A DNA stretch of 64,000 bases from JAVEYA01 sp034003745 (GCA_034003745.1 JAVEYA010000003.1:1-64000); one strand, 5' to 3'; numbered from the stretch's first letter, positions 33,359 to 42,951 are shown. Program-made: numbers and translations. Notes: generated from the sequence alone by a model not told the origin.

Positions 33359-34839
33359 GCCAAGAATGTAAATACATCCGTGAGTTGTTGCCCTTATATG
33401 CGGAGAAGCTGACCGCCCCGGACGTGACCGCCGCTATCGAAGCGCATTTGTCCCACTGCACGGCGTGCCGCGAGGAATGGGATATTTTGCTGCGGAATCT
33501 GCCGGACCCTCTGCCGCCGGACCAGGAGACCGCCTCTTTGGACAAAGGCTTCTCCGCGATCTTTCTAAAGCTGAGAAAAACAGTGGCCGTAGCCGTTCTC
33601 TTGCTGGCCGTCAGCGGGGCGGGATTGGCCTACGCTTCCTATAACGCGGGCAAGAACATCGGCCTGGACGACCCGGCCTGGCGATTTGCCCAGGAATTGG
33701 GCCTGTTCACGGAAATTAACGAGACCAAAGCCTTCGGGGAGCTGCAGGTTACTTTGGACAAAGGCCTCTTCGACAGCACCCGCAGCGTGATTTTCCTCAG
33801 GCTGTCCGGAGCGGGAGCACAGATGCCCCAGGTCAGTCTGACGGACGACGCCGGCAATACCTATGAGCAAAGAAGCGGCCGCGGCTGGCGAAACCGATAT
33901 TTCATGCTGGAATTTGAGCCCCTGCATTTGGAGACCGAGCAGGTTCATGTTAACCTGGCCGCGACAAAAGAGGCTGCAGCCGATTTCACCGTTCCGGTAG
34001 ATGTGCTCAAGACCGCCCAATATACGACCATCGTTTATCCCCACCAGGTCAAGGATCTGCCTGAATTGAAAATAACCTTGGAAAAGGCGGTGCTGAGCGT
34101 CAGCGAAACCCAATACCGCCTTAAGTTTGACTGGCCCATGGACTACTCGGTGGCCGGCTTGGGGGTGGGCAAGGGCGCAGCCTATTTTCCCACTTCCATT
34201 GTGCAAGCCTCGGAGACGCCGCCGCCGGGCGGGATGCTTGCGCCCGGCGGGCTGCGGAGCGGCTATGCTTCAGCCGTTGGTCTCGGTTATAGAATGGACC
34301 AGCCCCCCGGCCACCGTCCGGCCTTGTATGATTTGACGGCAAAGCAGGAAGTTCAGGTGGAAATGGGGGAATACAAGACAACGGAGTTTCCCTGCCAGGT
34401 GACGGCCATCCTGAAATTTGCTCCGGTCCCGCAGGACACCAGACAGCTGGAATTGATACTGCCGGCGATTTATCTCTATAAGGAAGCGAAAGGGAAGCCG
34501 TTTGTGAAGCTGGATTTCCGCGAAAGGAACGAGCTGGTCCTGAATAAAACGCTTCCGGCTGCTTCCGGACGGATCATTGTGCGGAAAGCCTGGCTGGAAG
34601 AAGGAACACTTAATCTGCAATATGCCCTGGAATCCTTAGAACAGCCCGAAACGCTGCTGCCTCATTTTGAACTGCTGGATGCCGCCGGCATGAAAAAAGG
34701 CACGGCCCATTTTGATACCGGACAGGAAAATACGGTTGTTTTTTATCTGTATGAGCAAGAAGCGCGGCAGTTCAAGCTGACGCTGGATGCCCTGGGCCGC
34801 CTGTCGCCCCCGGAGAAATTCACGCTGACGCTGGATTGA
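33352..34839 (+). CDS. Membrane anti-sigma factor with zinc-finger domain and large outer domain
   Basis: The protein is 495 residues from GTG 33352 inside the sigma gene. The N-terminus holds the ZAS/zf-HC2 motif (Cys6, then His32-x3-Cys36-x2-Cys39) that binds the sigma factor. One membrane segment spans residues about 76-97. The remaining 400 residues are outside and resemble DUF4179/DUF5643-type beta-rich domains. It should hold the ECF sigma factor inactive until an envelope cue is sensed. The outer domain has a Pro/Gly-rich loop near residue 285-300. Confidence 0.88.
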   Translation: MLSQECKYIRELLPLYAEKLTAPDVTAAIEAHLSHCTACREEWDILLRNLPDPLPPDQETASLDKGFSAIFLKLRKTVAVAVLLLAVSGAGLAYASYNAGKNIGLDDPAWRFAQELGLFTEINETKAFGELQVTLDKGLFDSTRSVIFLRLSGAGAQMPQVSLTDDAGNTYEQRSGRGWRNRYFMLEFEPLHLETEQVHVNLAATKEAAADFTVPVDVLKTAQYTTIVYPHQVKDLPELKITLEKAVLSVSETQYRLKFDWPMDYSVAGLGVGKGAAYFPTSIVQASETPPPGGMLAPGGLRSGYASAVGLGYRMDQPPGHRPALYDLTAKQEVQVEMGEYKTTEFPCQVTAILKFAPVPQDTRQLELILPAIYLYKEAKGKPFVKLDFRERNELVLNKTLPAASGRIIVRKAWLEEGTLNLQYALESLEQPETLLPHFELLDAAGMKKGTAHFDTGQENTVVFYLYEQEARQFKLTLDALGRLSPPEKFTLTLD

Positions 34840-34867
34840 TTCTGCGTGGAGTTAATGGAGGATAGAA

Positions 34868-36391
34868 ATGTTACCCAAGATAATGCTATCAATCCTGCTG
34901 ACCGCCTGTTTAACTATTACCATTACAGGTTGTGACAGCAATGAACAGGCCGGACAGGCCGGTAATACGCCCTCTGTGCAGGAGAGTGGAATTTCTGCCG
35001 GAGCAGAACAGCCTCCGCCGGAACAGCCCGCGGAAACCGGGGAAATAGCGGGGGAGGCGCCAAGCCTTCCGCAGCAGGATGTTCCTGAGCCAAGCACGCC
35101 GGCAACGGCGGGAGAGCAGCCTGCGGCAGTCAAACCTTCACGGCATGTCCGGGAGGTCTATGTACCCCTCCTGGAAAATCACCCGCTGCACCGCAGCGGG
35201 GAATTGAGCCCGGATGACCGTTATTATGCCTATGAAGAGAGAAGCAGTCTGATTCTGGTCCGTATGCCTACGGCTGAGGAATATAAAGCCGACGGTTTAT
35301 GCCTTCCCCAGGTGCTGTTTACAGACGGCAGAAGGAATATGCAAGCTTTCAAGGATATAGAAGAGGACTATGCCCGCCGCCTCAGAGAACCCCGCCTGAC
35401 GCTGGATGAACTGACCGTGGCCAGAAACAGCCTGCGCTCCGTTTATGACTGGAACGTCTATTTCAGTCCGAAATTCAGCGCGGATAGCCGTTATCTGGCG
35501 TATCTCCATGAAAACGGTTTTGGCCAAAGCCGGATGAGTACGCTTTTTGTTGTCGATCTGGCCGACAATGTCCGGGTTTATACGCTGGCGCTGGAAGAAA
35601 GCGGGGAATACGCTGAAGTTGCCTGGCGGGAAGACAACATGACATTGGAAATTTATCTTCCTTATGCTGAGCCGATTGAGCAGGGGTATCTGGCCCTGCG
35701 CCGGCAGTGGCATCTTCCTTCCGGCGAGGTTCAGGCGGTCTACTATAATGCGGATACCGGTCAGCAGGTATCCCTGGACGGGGCGGAGCAGGCTATAACC
35801 GCGTATAAGCAAATAGAAGCGGAAGCGAAGCGGGAGGAGGAAGAAATGCTTGGCCTTACGGTCGAGGAGCGGGTTGCCGGATTAACGCCGGAAGAGTTGG
35901 CTGACGCGTATGCCCAGTACTTTACGCTGTATCCTGAACAAATCATGGAACTGGAGGAGAGGGACTACAGCAGTGAGGCTATCTCCGGGATGGACAGCGC
36001 CGACTTTGAAAAAGTGTCGTATAGCTGGCTTTTAAGCGAGGATAGCATCCGCGATATGAAAAATATATATGCTGATTTAAAAAATGAGGATTTATCCCAG
36101 TGGACTTACCAGGATGCCGAGGAGTACGGCAGACTGATGACCCGGGCGCAAAACGCGCCGCCGGAGAAAATACGGCAGGAGATACTGGCTCGGCAGCTGC
36201 CTTTTGACTTGGATTGGAGTATTGCTAAAGAGTTTCATGGCTGGGAGAATATGCTGGCCTATACAAACGAAGCGATTGTGGCTCTGTACGAATCCTGGCA
36301 GGAAACGTCAGCGCTCTTTCAGACGGAAGAAGCCTACCGTCAGGCGATCCGTTACGCTTACTTAGAGCGAAAAAACGGTACGAGACAGTAA
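34868..36391 (+). CDS. Lipoprotein, function unknown (ECF operon)
   Basis: The protein is 507 residues behind GGAGG, 28 nt after the anti-sigma gene. The signal peptide ends in the lipobox ITGC. A low-complexity linker rich in Pro, Glu, Gln and Ala follows (residues 25-90). Then comes a domain with beta-propeller-like phrases (LSPDDRYYAYEER and FSADSRYLAYLHE) and a helical acidic C-terminus. It may be a target or a signal partner of the ECF system. I do not recognise a defined family. Confidence 0.75.
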   Translation: MLPKIMLSILLTACLTITITGCDSNEQAGQAGNTPSVQESGISAGAEQPPPEQPAETGEIAGEAPSLPQQDVPEPSTPATAGEQPAAVKPSRHVREVYVPLLENHPLHRSGELSPDDRYYAYEERSSLILVRMPTAEEYKADGLCLPQVLFTDGRRNMQAFKDIEEDYARRLREPRLTLDELTVARNSLRSVYDWNVYFSPKFSADSRYLAYLHENGFGQSRMSTLFVVDLADNVRVYTLALEESGEYAEVAWREDNMTLEIYLPYAEPIEQGYLALRRQWHLPSGEVQAVYYNADTGQQVSLDGAEQAITAYKQIEAEAKREEEEMLGLTVEERVAGLTPEELADAYAQYFTLYPEQIMELEERDYSSEAISGMDSADFEKVSYSWLLSEDSIRDMKNIYADLKNEDLSQWTYQDAEEYGRLMTRAQNAPPEKIRQEILARQLPFDLDWSIAKEFHGWENMLAYTNEAIVALYESWQETSALFQTEEAYRQAIRYAYLERKNGTRQ

Positions 36392-36424
36392 GATAAAAGA
36401 TCTATTTGGATTTTAATTAATGGA

Positions 36425-36453
36425 TTGACATAATCATCCGCATAGTTTATTAT
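36425..36453 (+). promoter_or_regulatory. Promoter of the TRAP transporter leader
   Basis: TTGACA (36425-36430), a 17-nt spacer and TATTAT (36448-36453). Confidence 0.8.
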
Positions 36454-36459
36454 GTTGTT

Positions 36460-36630
36460 TTGTAGTATAGTGACTGGGTAGTCAAGCAGAAACGGTAGTA
36501 CAGCGGTAAGTTTTATTTTAAAAGCAGGGCAGTAGAACGGTAGGAAATAAGGATGTAACTCACGGGCAAAGTATGTCCGTGTGTATACAGTTGTACTTAA
36601 AACTCCTATCAGGGAGTTTTTTTATTTTAC
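36460..36630 (+). promoter_or_regulatory. Terminator-bearing 5' leader of the TRAP operon (possible riboswitch)
   Basis: About 160 nt lie between the expected start and an intrinsic terminator: AAAACTCC (36599-36606) paired with GGAGTTTT (36613-36620), then T-rich. Upstream are a 7-bp stem CACGGGC/GTCCGTG (36561-36567 with 36575-36581) and two copies of AACGGTAG (36491 and 36536). I recognise no known riboswitch or T-box motif. Confidence 0.5.
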
Positions 36631-36662
36631 TGCCCCAAAAAACAAAAAAAGGGGAGTTGAAA

Positions 36663-37730
36663 ATGTCCAAAAAAATCTTGATCCTTTTATTGGGGCTGTG
36701 CCTGATTCTGATGGCAACGGCTTGCGGCAATTCCGGTATGACCTCTGAACCAGGCGGCGACGGCCAAACCAAACCGGTCACCCTGAAATTAGCGCATTTC
36801 TTTCCGGCTACGCATCCGGCGGAAACCGATTTAATCCAGCCTTGGGCCAAGGCCATCCATGAGGCTACCCAAGGCCGGGTCACCATCGAAAGTTATCCCG
36901 GCAATACGCTCACCCAGGCCGACGCTACTTATGATGCGGTTATTTCCGGTATTACCGATCTGGGCCTGTCTTGTTTCTCCTATACGCGCGGCACTTTCCC
37001 CGTCCTGGAAGTCTTTGAGCTGCCGGGCATCACCTATGTCAATTCCAAGGCGGCCAGTCGGGTGGCCTGGGAAGGCATCAAGGAACTGAATCCCGCGGAG
37101 GTCCGGGATACCAAACTGATGATGGTCTTTACCACCGGCCCCGGCGACCTCTACACCAAAGTACCGGTGCGTGAATTGAAAGACTTGAAAGGCCTGGAAA
37201 TCAGGGCCACGGGTCTTAGCGCGCAGACATTGGAAGTGCTCGGCGCCACGCCGGTGGCGATGGCTCAGTCCGAAGCCTATGAATCTTTGTCCAAAGGCGT
37301 TGTCCAGGGGAACCTCGGCCCGATCGAGGTGCTGGAAGGGTGGCGGCAGGCGGAAGTGACCAAGTACATTACGTATACTCCGTTCTTATACAACACCCTC
37401 TTCTACATCACCATGAATCAGAATGTCTGGAATTCTTTAAGCGTGGAAGACCGGCAAGCTATTGAAAAATTGAATGATAAGTTTTTCAATGAAGTGGCCG
37501 TCAGCTTATGGGATAAACAAAACGAGTCCGCTCTAAAGTTTGCCGTAGAGAAGAACGGCCTGGAGACCATTACGCTGCCCGTGGCGGAACAGCAGAAATG
37601 GATTGAGCTGATTGAACCGGTTCAGGCCGCTTATGTCGAGAAAATGAATGCCGCCGGGCAGCCCGGCCAGGAGATTCTGGATAAAGTCAAAGCGCTGTCC
37701 GCTAAATACAATGAGGAATCTAAGGAGTGA
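36663..37730 (+). CDS. dctP: TRAP transporter substrate-binding lipoprotein (DctP type)
   Basis: The protein is 355 residues from ATG 36663 behind GGGGAG; the longer in-frame reading includes the leader terminator and is wrong. The lipobox ATAC anchors it outside. The DctP fold is shown by LKLAHFFPATHPAE, DLGLSCFSYTRGTFPV, and the conserved Arg region LKGLEIRATG that binds a carboxylate. Substrates of the family are organic acids. Which one is not evident. First gene of a dctPQM operon. Confidence 0.93.
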   Translation: MSKKILILLLGLCLILMATACGNSGMTSEPGGDGQTKPVTLKLAHFFPATHPAETDLIQPWAKAIHEATQGRVTIESYPGNTLTQADATYDAVISGITDLGLSCFSYTRGTFPVLEVFELPGITYVNSKAASRVAWEGIKELNPAEVRDTKLMMVFTTGPGDLYTKVPVRELKDLKGLEIRATGLSAQTLEVLGATPVAMAQSEAYESLSKGVVQGNLGPIEVLEGWRQAEVTKYITYTPFLYNTLFYITMNQNVWNSLSVEDRQAIEKLNDKFFNEVAVSLWDKQNESALKFAVEKNGLETITLPVAEQQKWIELIEPVQAAYVEKMNAAGQPGQEILDKVKALSAKYNEESKE

Positions 37731-37736
37731 TTTACA

Positions 37737-38285
37737 GTGAAGAAGTTAAGCGGCTTCGTCCAAAGCGCCGGCAATATGCTGGATAAAGCGGCCGGAATTT
37801 GCACCGCCGGCGTGATGCTGTTAATCGTCTCCAATATTATCTTGCGGACGGTGTTTCACCGTCCTATTCTGGGCACTTATGAAATAGTGGGATTTTTAGC
37901 CTCGATGGGCGTGGGCCTGGCCCTGGCGCAGTGCTCCCTGCAGGATGGTCATATTGCGGTCAGCTTTGTGACGGACCGTCTGCCCAAAAGACTTCGGTCC
38001 TGGCTGGACCTTCTCATGAATACAGCCTCCTTTTTCTTTTGGGGCGCCGCTGCCTGGTATGTCGGACAATATGCATGGAATATGAAAATAAAAGGGCTGG
38101 TCTCCGCTTCAGCGGAAATTCCGGTTTATCCCTTCATTCTGATGGCTGCCTTCAGCCTCTTCACCCTGAGCCTGACACTGCTCTATAAAAGCGTTGCGGC
38201 AGGCCGGCAGGCGGTGGGAGAGCTGCCTGAGGCGGCGCTGTCCTGGAAGCTTGATTTTAACGTGGCCGAGAAGGAGACGACATGA
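37737..38285 (+). CDS. dctQ: TRAP transporter small membrane subunit (DctQ)
   Basis: The protein is 182 residues from a GTG, with AAGGAGTG 10 nt upstream. Four membrane segments, with the family's RPILGTYEIVGFLASMGVGLALAQ segment in the second, match DctQ. It links the binding protein and the large permease. Its stop overlaps the dctM start (ATGA). Confidence 0.93.
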   Translation: MKKLSGFVQSAGNMLDKAAGICTAGVMLLIVSNIILRTVFHRPILGTYEIVGFLASMGVGLALAQCSLQDGHIAVSFVTDRLPKRLRSWLDLLMNTASFFFWGAAAWYVGQYAWNMKIKGLVSASAEIPVYPFILMAAFSLFTLSLTLLYKSVAAGRQAVGELPEAALSWKLDFNVAEKETT

Positions 38286-39586
38286 GCACATTTATCATGG
38301 GGCTGATTGGCATACTGTGCTTTTTTGGTTTGTTAGCCCTGCGTATGCCCATCGCTTTTGCCATGGCCTTGGTGGGATTTGCCGGCTTTGCAGGACTGAG
38401 TTCTGTCCCCGCCTCCTTCGACATGGTGGCTAAAGAAATCTACAACACCTTCAATTCCTATTCCTTCAGCGTCATTGCCATGTTTGTATGGATGGGCTTT
38501 CTGGCCTACTATTCGGGCATCGGTACCAGTTTATACATCTTCGCGCATAAACTAATGGGGCATTGGCCCGGCGGCCTGGCGATCGCCACCCAGGCAGCCT
38601 GCGCCATCTTCGGAGCTATTTGCGGCTCCAATACCGCAACCGCAGCTACCATGGCCGCCATTGCCCTGCCGGAAATGGATAAATATAAATATGACGCCTC
38701 TTTATCCACTGCCAGCATTGCGGCCGGCGGTGTTCTGGGCGTCATGATTCCCCCCAGCGTTATCTTCATCCTCTACGGCACCGCTACCGAGCAGTCCGTG
38801 GGAACACTCTTCATGGCCGGAATTCTGCCGGGTATCTTGCTGATGTTCCTCTATATGGCGACAATCTACCTGGTTGTAAGGCGCAATCCCGCTCTGGGGC
38901 CGACCGCCGATAAATCGACCTGGGCGGAACGTCTCCGCGCCCTGAAGGGGGGCTTGTGGGAAGCCTTGGTTGTCTTCTTGCTTTCGGTGGGGGGGCTTTT
39001 TGCCGGCTGGTTTACCCCAACCGAAGCCGGTGCGGTAGGCGCCGCCGGAGTGCTCCTGGTGGGTCTGGTTGAACGGCGTATCAACTGGGAGAAAATAAAG
39101 AAGTCCTTGGTCGATACAACCAGGACTACTGCGATGATTATGCTGATGCTGGGCGGCGCCGTTATTTTTGGCCGCTTCATGGCCGTCAGCCGCGTGCCTT
39201 TCGAGCTGGCGAACTGGGTTTCCGCCCTTCCCCTGCCGCCCTTTGCCATTATGGGGATGATTCTGGTGATTTATCTTATTCTCGGTTGCTTTATCGACGC
39301 CCTGGCCTTAGTCCTTTTGACCATCCCCATCTTCTACCCGGTGGTGGTCGGAACGCTGGGCTATGATCCCATCTGGTTCGGCGTCATCGTGGTACTGGTC
39401 GTGGCTATGGGGGTCATTACCCCGCCCGTAGGCATGAACGTCTATATTATCAAGGGCATCGCGCCGGAGATTCCGCTGGAGACCATCTTCAAAGGCATCT
39501 GGCCCTTCCTGGGCGCATTGGCCGTGTGCATTCTTATCTTGATGCTCTTCCCCGGCATCGCCACATTCCTGCCGAGCCTGATGTAG
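38282..39586 (+). CDS. dctM: TRAP transporter large permease (DctM)
   Basis: The protein is 434 residues with about 12 membrane segments. Family motifs are FGAICGSNTATAATMAAIALPEM, GGVLGVMIPPSVIFILYG, GWFTPTEAGAVGA and the C-terminal TPPVGMNVYIIKGIAP. It carries substrate with sodium. The upstream overlap with dctQ marks translational coupling. Confidence 0.96.
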   Translation: MSTFIMGLIGILCFFGLLALRMPIAFAMALVGFAGFAGLSSVPASFDMVAKEIYNTFNSYSFSVIAMFVWMGFLAYYSGIGTSLYIFAHKLMGHWPGGLAIATQAACAIFGAICGSNTATAATMAAIALPEMDKYKYDASLSTASIAAGGVLGVMIPPSVIFILYGTATEQSVGTLFMAGILPGILLMFLYMATIYLVVRRNPALGPTADKSTWAERLRALKGGLWEALVVFLLSVGGLFAGWFTPTEAGAVGAAGVLLVGLVERRINWEKIKKSLVDTTRTTAMIMLMLGGAVIFGRFMAVSRVPFELANWVSALPLPPFAIMGMILVIYLILGCFIDALALVLLTIPIFYPVVVGTLGYDPIWFGVIVVLVVAMGVITPPVGMNVYIIKGIAPEIPLETIFKGIWPFLGALAVCILILMLFPGIATFLPSLM

Positions 39587-39762
39587 TTAAGTATATTCGA
39601 ATTAGTATTTACATTATAAAAAAACATCTACCACAATCAGGTTGGATGATGATATTATTTTATATTTCAAGAAAATGTCATCCGAAAAAAATTAGGGTAT
39701 CAAACCCTATTAAACTCTGCTCTAAGAGAGTATATTCATAAACACACTGTAAAATAAATAAT

Positions 39763-40479
39763 TTAATTAAGATCGATGCCGGCCTTTTCCGCCTGGGATT
39801 TCTGTAATAGCCTGGGAATCACATACAGCCGGCCTTCCTTTTGAAAATACATCCCCGTCTGCCTGAAGCGGAAGGGGACGCTTTTTTTCAGGCATTGTTC
39901 GCGGAGGTGCAGCACCCACTCATAGCAGCAGATGCGTGCATTGGTGCCCGATTCCCCGCCGACGACGACCTCTTCTATGGAAGGGCTCAAATATTTGTTC
40001 ATGTCGATAAAGCCCAGAAGAGGTTCACAGAGAATAACCCTATGCTTAATGGGCAGTTCCAGGAAGAGGGGCAGGCGGGAATCGGCGCGGGCCTGGTTCT
40101 CCACGGTGCAATAAATACTCACATTATCATAGCCGGTCCCCCAATCAGCGGGGAGGCTGACGGGAAAGCGGTGAATACGCTTGGTGATGATCGAAAAATG
40201 CAAATCCTGCCGCTCCCGGATAATACGCCAGGCTTCTTTCCGCCACGCATCGGCTTCCTCCAGAAAGAAATCCGAAGTCAGGCAGGTATAGACCGTTTGG
40301 CGGGGAGCTAATTTATATTCTTTCATACGATTACGCTTAACGGGCAAATTAAAACTGCTTGTTTTCGCAATGACATTACTGTCTCTGCCGTATTGCTTAT
40401 CCATCTTGAAAACATAACAATTCCGGCAGCCTTCACTGACTTTACGGCAGCCGTGCCAGGGATTCCAAGTCATCGTCAA
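39763..40479 (-). CDS. DUF5131 (phage Gp37/Gp68-like) protein
   Basis: The protein is 238 residues. The start is a TTG at 40479, 8 nt after AAGGGG; an ATG two codons later is possible. The N-terminus WNPWHGCRKVSEGCRNCYVF has a C-x6-C-x2-C triad that looks like a radical-SAM-type Fe-S site, and CEPLLGFIDMNKYL is typical of the family. Members are found in phages and chromosomes, with roles not established. It is isolated on the minus strand in an A/T-rich area next to a gene remnant, which may point to past insertion. Confidence 0.8.
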   Translation of the reverse strand: MTMTWNPWHGCRKVSEGCRNCYVFKMDKQYGRDSNVIAKTSSFNLPVKRNRMKEYKLAPRQTVYTCLTSDFFLEEADAWRKEAWRIIRERQDLHFSIITKRIHRFPVSLPADWGTGYDNVSIYCTVENQARADSRLPLFLELPIKHRVILCEPLLGFIDMNKYLSPSIEEVVVGGESGTNARICCYEWVLHLREQCLKKSVPFRFRQTGMYFQKEGRLYVIPRLLQKSQAEKAGIDLN

Positions 40480-40628
40480 ATTGATCCGCCCCTTTTAAAC
40501 ATTTAGGTGATAGGAATGTTTAGAACGGTTGGAGGAATTTGTGCTCTTCGCTTTTCACAGTTAGTATTCGTCCCGGTTCGCCGGATTCCTTTAATTTTTT
40601 TATTATTTCAGCTCCCAACAGGTTTTAG

Positions 40629-40751
40629 TCTTTCAAACCGACCCTATCTGAAGATAAGTTTTATAATTCCGAAGTAATAAAGGATTTGGACGAGTTTAAA
40701 CGAATTAGTGATGTAATCTTTATTGCAAAGACTAGTATCAAAGGGGACTGA
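40629..40751 (+). pseudogene. Remnant of a UDP-glucose 6-dehydrogenase C-terminus
   Basis: An open frame without a start encodes about 40 residues. The stretch PTLSEDKFYNSEVIKDLDEF then FKRISDVI matches the end of the UDP-glucose/nucleotide-sugar dehydrogenase C-terminal domain, where EPTL..D.F..S.VI.DL..F...SDVI is typical. It is preceded in frame by a stop codon (40626-40628), and the final ANR motif is replaced. It ends 4 nt before galU, whose product UDP-glucose is the substrate of that enzyme. A ugd-galU pair has probably been lost by deletion. Confidence 0.65.
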
Positions 40752-40755
40752 TATC

Positions 40756-41634
40756 ATGCGCATTCGTAAAGCTGTGATACCGGCTGCCGGCCTGGGGACG
40801 CGTTTTCTTCCCGCTACCAAAGCGCAGCCGAAGGAAATGCTGCCCATCGTGGACAAGCCTGCTATTCAATATATTGTAGAGGAAGCGATTCAGTCCGGCA
40901 TAGAAGATATCATTATTATTACCGGCCGCGGCAAGACGGCCATCGAGGACCATTTCGATAAATCCTATGAACTCGAGGCGACATTGGACGCCAAGGGCAA
41001 GCGGGAACTCTTAGACCTGGTGGAATATATCTCCAATATGGCTTCCATTCACTATGTGCGTCAAAAGGAGCCCAAAGGTCTGGGCCATGCCGTCTGGTGC
41101 GCGCGAAAATTCGTAGGAAACGAACCTTTTGCGGTGCTCTTGGGCGATGACTTGGTGGTGGCGCGGAAACCGGCTTTGCAGCAGATGATCGAGATGTATG
41201 AGAGCTACACCTGCTCTGTTCTGGGTGTACAACAGGTAGAGCATGCAGAGACGAGCAAGTATGGGATTATTGATCCCGGAGTACAGTTGAGCGGCCGGCT
41301 GCATGAGATAACGGATATGGTGGAGAAGCCCCGGGTCCAAGACGCGCCGTCGAATCTGGCCATTATGGGCCGGTACATCCTGACGCCGGAAATTTTCGAG
41401 ATCATAGAAAAACTTCCGCCCGGTTCCGGGGGAGAGATACAGCTGACGGATGCGATTAAGGCGCTGAATACGATGCAGAAAGTGCTGGCCTATGAATATG
41501 AGGGCAAGCGTTATGATGTCGGAGATAAATTAGGCTATATCAAGGCGACGGTGGAGTTCGCGCTGAGCCGCGAAGATTTGGGCGAAGCGGTAAGTGACTA
41601 CCTGCGGTCGTTGGTGGCGAAGCTGGATAAGTAA
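40756..41634 (+). CDS. galU: UTP-glucose-1-phosphate uridylyltransferase
   Basis: The protein is 292 residues from ATG 40756 behind AAGGGG (the site overlaps the ugd remnant). It makes UDP-glucose from UTP and glucose-1-phosphate. The nucleotide-binding [19 protein letters not shown], the DKPAIQY lysine, GLGHAVWCA, and the metal-binding LLGDD are all present. It supplies envelope polysaccharide synthesis together with galE at 48866. Confidence 0.96.
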   Translation: MRIRKAVIPAAGLGTRFLPATKAQPKEMLPIVDKPAIQYIVEEAIQSGIEDIIIITGRGKTAIEDHFDKSYELEATLDAKGKRELLDLVEYISNMASIHYVRQKEPKGLGHAVWCARKFVGNEPFAVLLGDDLVVARKPALQQMIEMYESYTCSVLGVQQVEHAETSKYGIIDPGVQLSGRLHEITDMVEKPRVQDAPSNLAIMGRYILTPEIFEIIEKLPPGSGGEIQLTDAIKALNTMQKVLAYEYEGKRYDVGDKLGYIKATVEFALSREDLGEAVSDYLRSLVAKLDK

Positions 41635-41656
41635 TGAGGAAGGATGAGCGGGAAGC

Positions 41657-42001
41657 TCACCCTTTTGAAGTTAGGACCTTTTCTTTAATTGCGATTTCAA
41701 TAAACTGATTTAAAGATACTCCTCTGGTTATTGCTTCTCGTACAGCTTTACGATGTAAATCCGGGGAAATCCTGATATTAAAGCTTCCCTTATACGCTTT
41801 TTGCGGTTCTTTATCATTTAAACTGCATAATTCAAGATAATCTTCGACAGCTTCTTGAAAGGCGGTTTTTAATTCCTCAACACTGCTGCCTTCAAAACTA
41901 ATTAAATCGTCAATTCCTTCGATTCTCCCGAAGAATACTTCGTCACTGGTGCTGTAATGTATTGAACCTATATAATCTTTATAAAACATAACGTCTTTCA
42001 T
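41657..42001 (-). CDS. hicB: HicB-family antitoxin
   Basis: The protein is 114 residues. The degenerate RNase-H-like N-terminal domain (YTGSIHYS-like start, FFGRIEGIDDLISFEG) is followed by a ribbon-helix-helix segment (GSFNIRISPDLHRKAV and GVSLNQFIEIAI). HicB binds and silences HicA and represses the operon. It follows hicA by 2 nt. Confidence 0.9.
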   Translation of the reverse strand: MKDVMFYKDYIGSIHYSTSDEVFFGRIEGIDDLISFEGSSVEELKTAFQEAVEDYLELCSLNDKEPQKAYKGSFNIRISPDLHRKAVREAITRGVSLNQFIEIAIKEKVLTSKG

Positions 42002-42003
42002 AA

Positions 42004-42261
42004 CTATATAACCCCCTGATCTTTCAATTTATTAATTAATTCATCGATCTGGTATTCTTTTAAGGTATTCCCTGGGTGTGGTTTATGAAGTCTGATTAAA
42101 TGTTTGGTTTGAGGATGGAAAAATGCAACTCTTGAACCGGATGTACGCCCACGGGTATCTTCTTTATAACCGAACTGACCTAATAATGATTTTGCCTCAT
42201 CATAAATGAAATCATTTGGTCTTGCTAATAATCTATTCAATAGTTTTTCTTTTTTACTCAT
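42004..42261 (-). CDS. hicA: HicA-family mRNA interferase toxin
   Basis: The protein is 85 residues behind AAAGGAAG. The dsRBD-like HicA fold is shown by GSRVAFFHPQTKHLIRLHKPHP with the catalytic His in the HKPHP segment. It cleaves mRNA when free of HicB. AAGTATACTT (42310-42319) just upstream may be the operator. The pair lies downstream of and opposite to galU. Confidence 0.88.
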   Translation of the reverse strand: MSKKEKLLNRLLARPNDFIYDEAKSLLGQFGYKEDTRGRTSGSRVAFFHPQTKHLIRLHKPHPGNTLKEYQIDELINKLKDQGVI

Positions 42262-42309
42262 TCTTTACTTCCTTTGAAACAAAATATAATCCAACCCATA
42301 CGTTAATAT

Positions 42310-42319
42310 AAGTATACTT
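42310..42319. promoter_or_regulatory. Possible hicAB operator palindrome
   Basis: AAGTATACTT is a perfect 10-bp palindrome in the short region upstream of hicA. Confidence 0.35.
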
Positions 42320-42363
42320 CATCTAAGCAATAATGTGCAACTGAAATATAGTTGCAAGCTGGA

Positions 42364-42834
42364 TCATTTCAAGAAGAAAGGATCCTTTTTCTTGGGCCAA
42401 AGCAACATGACCAGTAAGGTAAGGAGCTGGCCTAAGAAGACGCCGAAGATATCGACGCAGATATCGAGGATACGGCCGCTTCTGTCTTCCACAAAGAGCT
42501 GGTGGTATTCGTCGGAAAGAGCGAAGAAAAAGCAAAAGAGCAAACTGAAGAAGACCGTTTGGGCGGTCTTCTTTTCGCCTTTTCTGAAGAAGAGCCTGCC
42601 GGAGACAACATGGACCAGGATGTAAAGCATAGCGTATTCGATGATATGGCCGGCTTTTCTGGCTATGGTTTCGAGGTCTTTGTCCAGGTCGCGCAGGTTG
42701 ATATCCGGCAGAAGTTGCAGTTTCTCCAGCAAAGGCAACGCTTCCAGGCCGGGTTGACTGGAGAAATAATACATCATATACATCCAGGAGAGCAACAATA
42801 TAAATGATAGAATTGTAATTATTATTTTTTTCAT
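42364..42834 (-). CDS. VanZ-family membrane protein
   Basis: The protein is 156 residues with four membrane segments. The VanZ signature is split: KAGHIIEYAMLYIL, then ALSDEYHQLFVEDRSGRILDICVDIFG. VanZ-like proteins are linked to low-level teicoplanin resistance in some bacteria, but most members have no known role. It stands alone on the minus strand. Confidence 0.88.
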   Translation of the reverse strand: MKKIIITILSFILLLSWMYMMYYFSSQPGLEALPLLEKLQLLPDINLRDLDKDLETIARKAGHIIEYAMLYILVHVVSGRLFFRKGEKKTAQTVFFSLLFCFFFALSDEYHQLFVEDRSGRILDICVDIFGVFLGQLLTLLVMLLWPKKKDPFFLK

Positions 42835-42857
42835 TTGTTATATTATACCATAGTTGT

Positions 42858-42887
42858 TTGACAGTTAAAAAAACCTTGTGTTATAAT
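42858..42887 (+). promoter_or_regulatory. Promoter of the glycine-betaine transporter operon
   Basis: TTGACA (42858-42863), an 18-nt spacer and TATAAT (42882-42887), both consensus. Confidence 0.85.
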
Positions 42888-42951
42888 CAAACTTACCAGA
42901 AAGAGACAACTTGCTGGTGAATAATAAAATGTAAGTTGTAAAGGTGGATAT

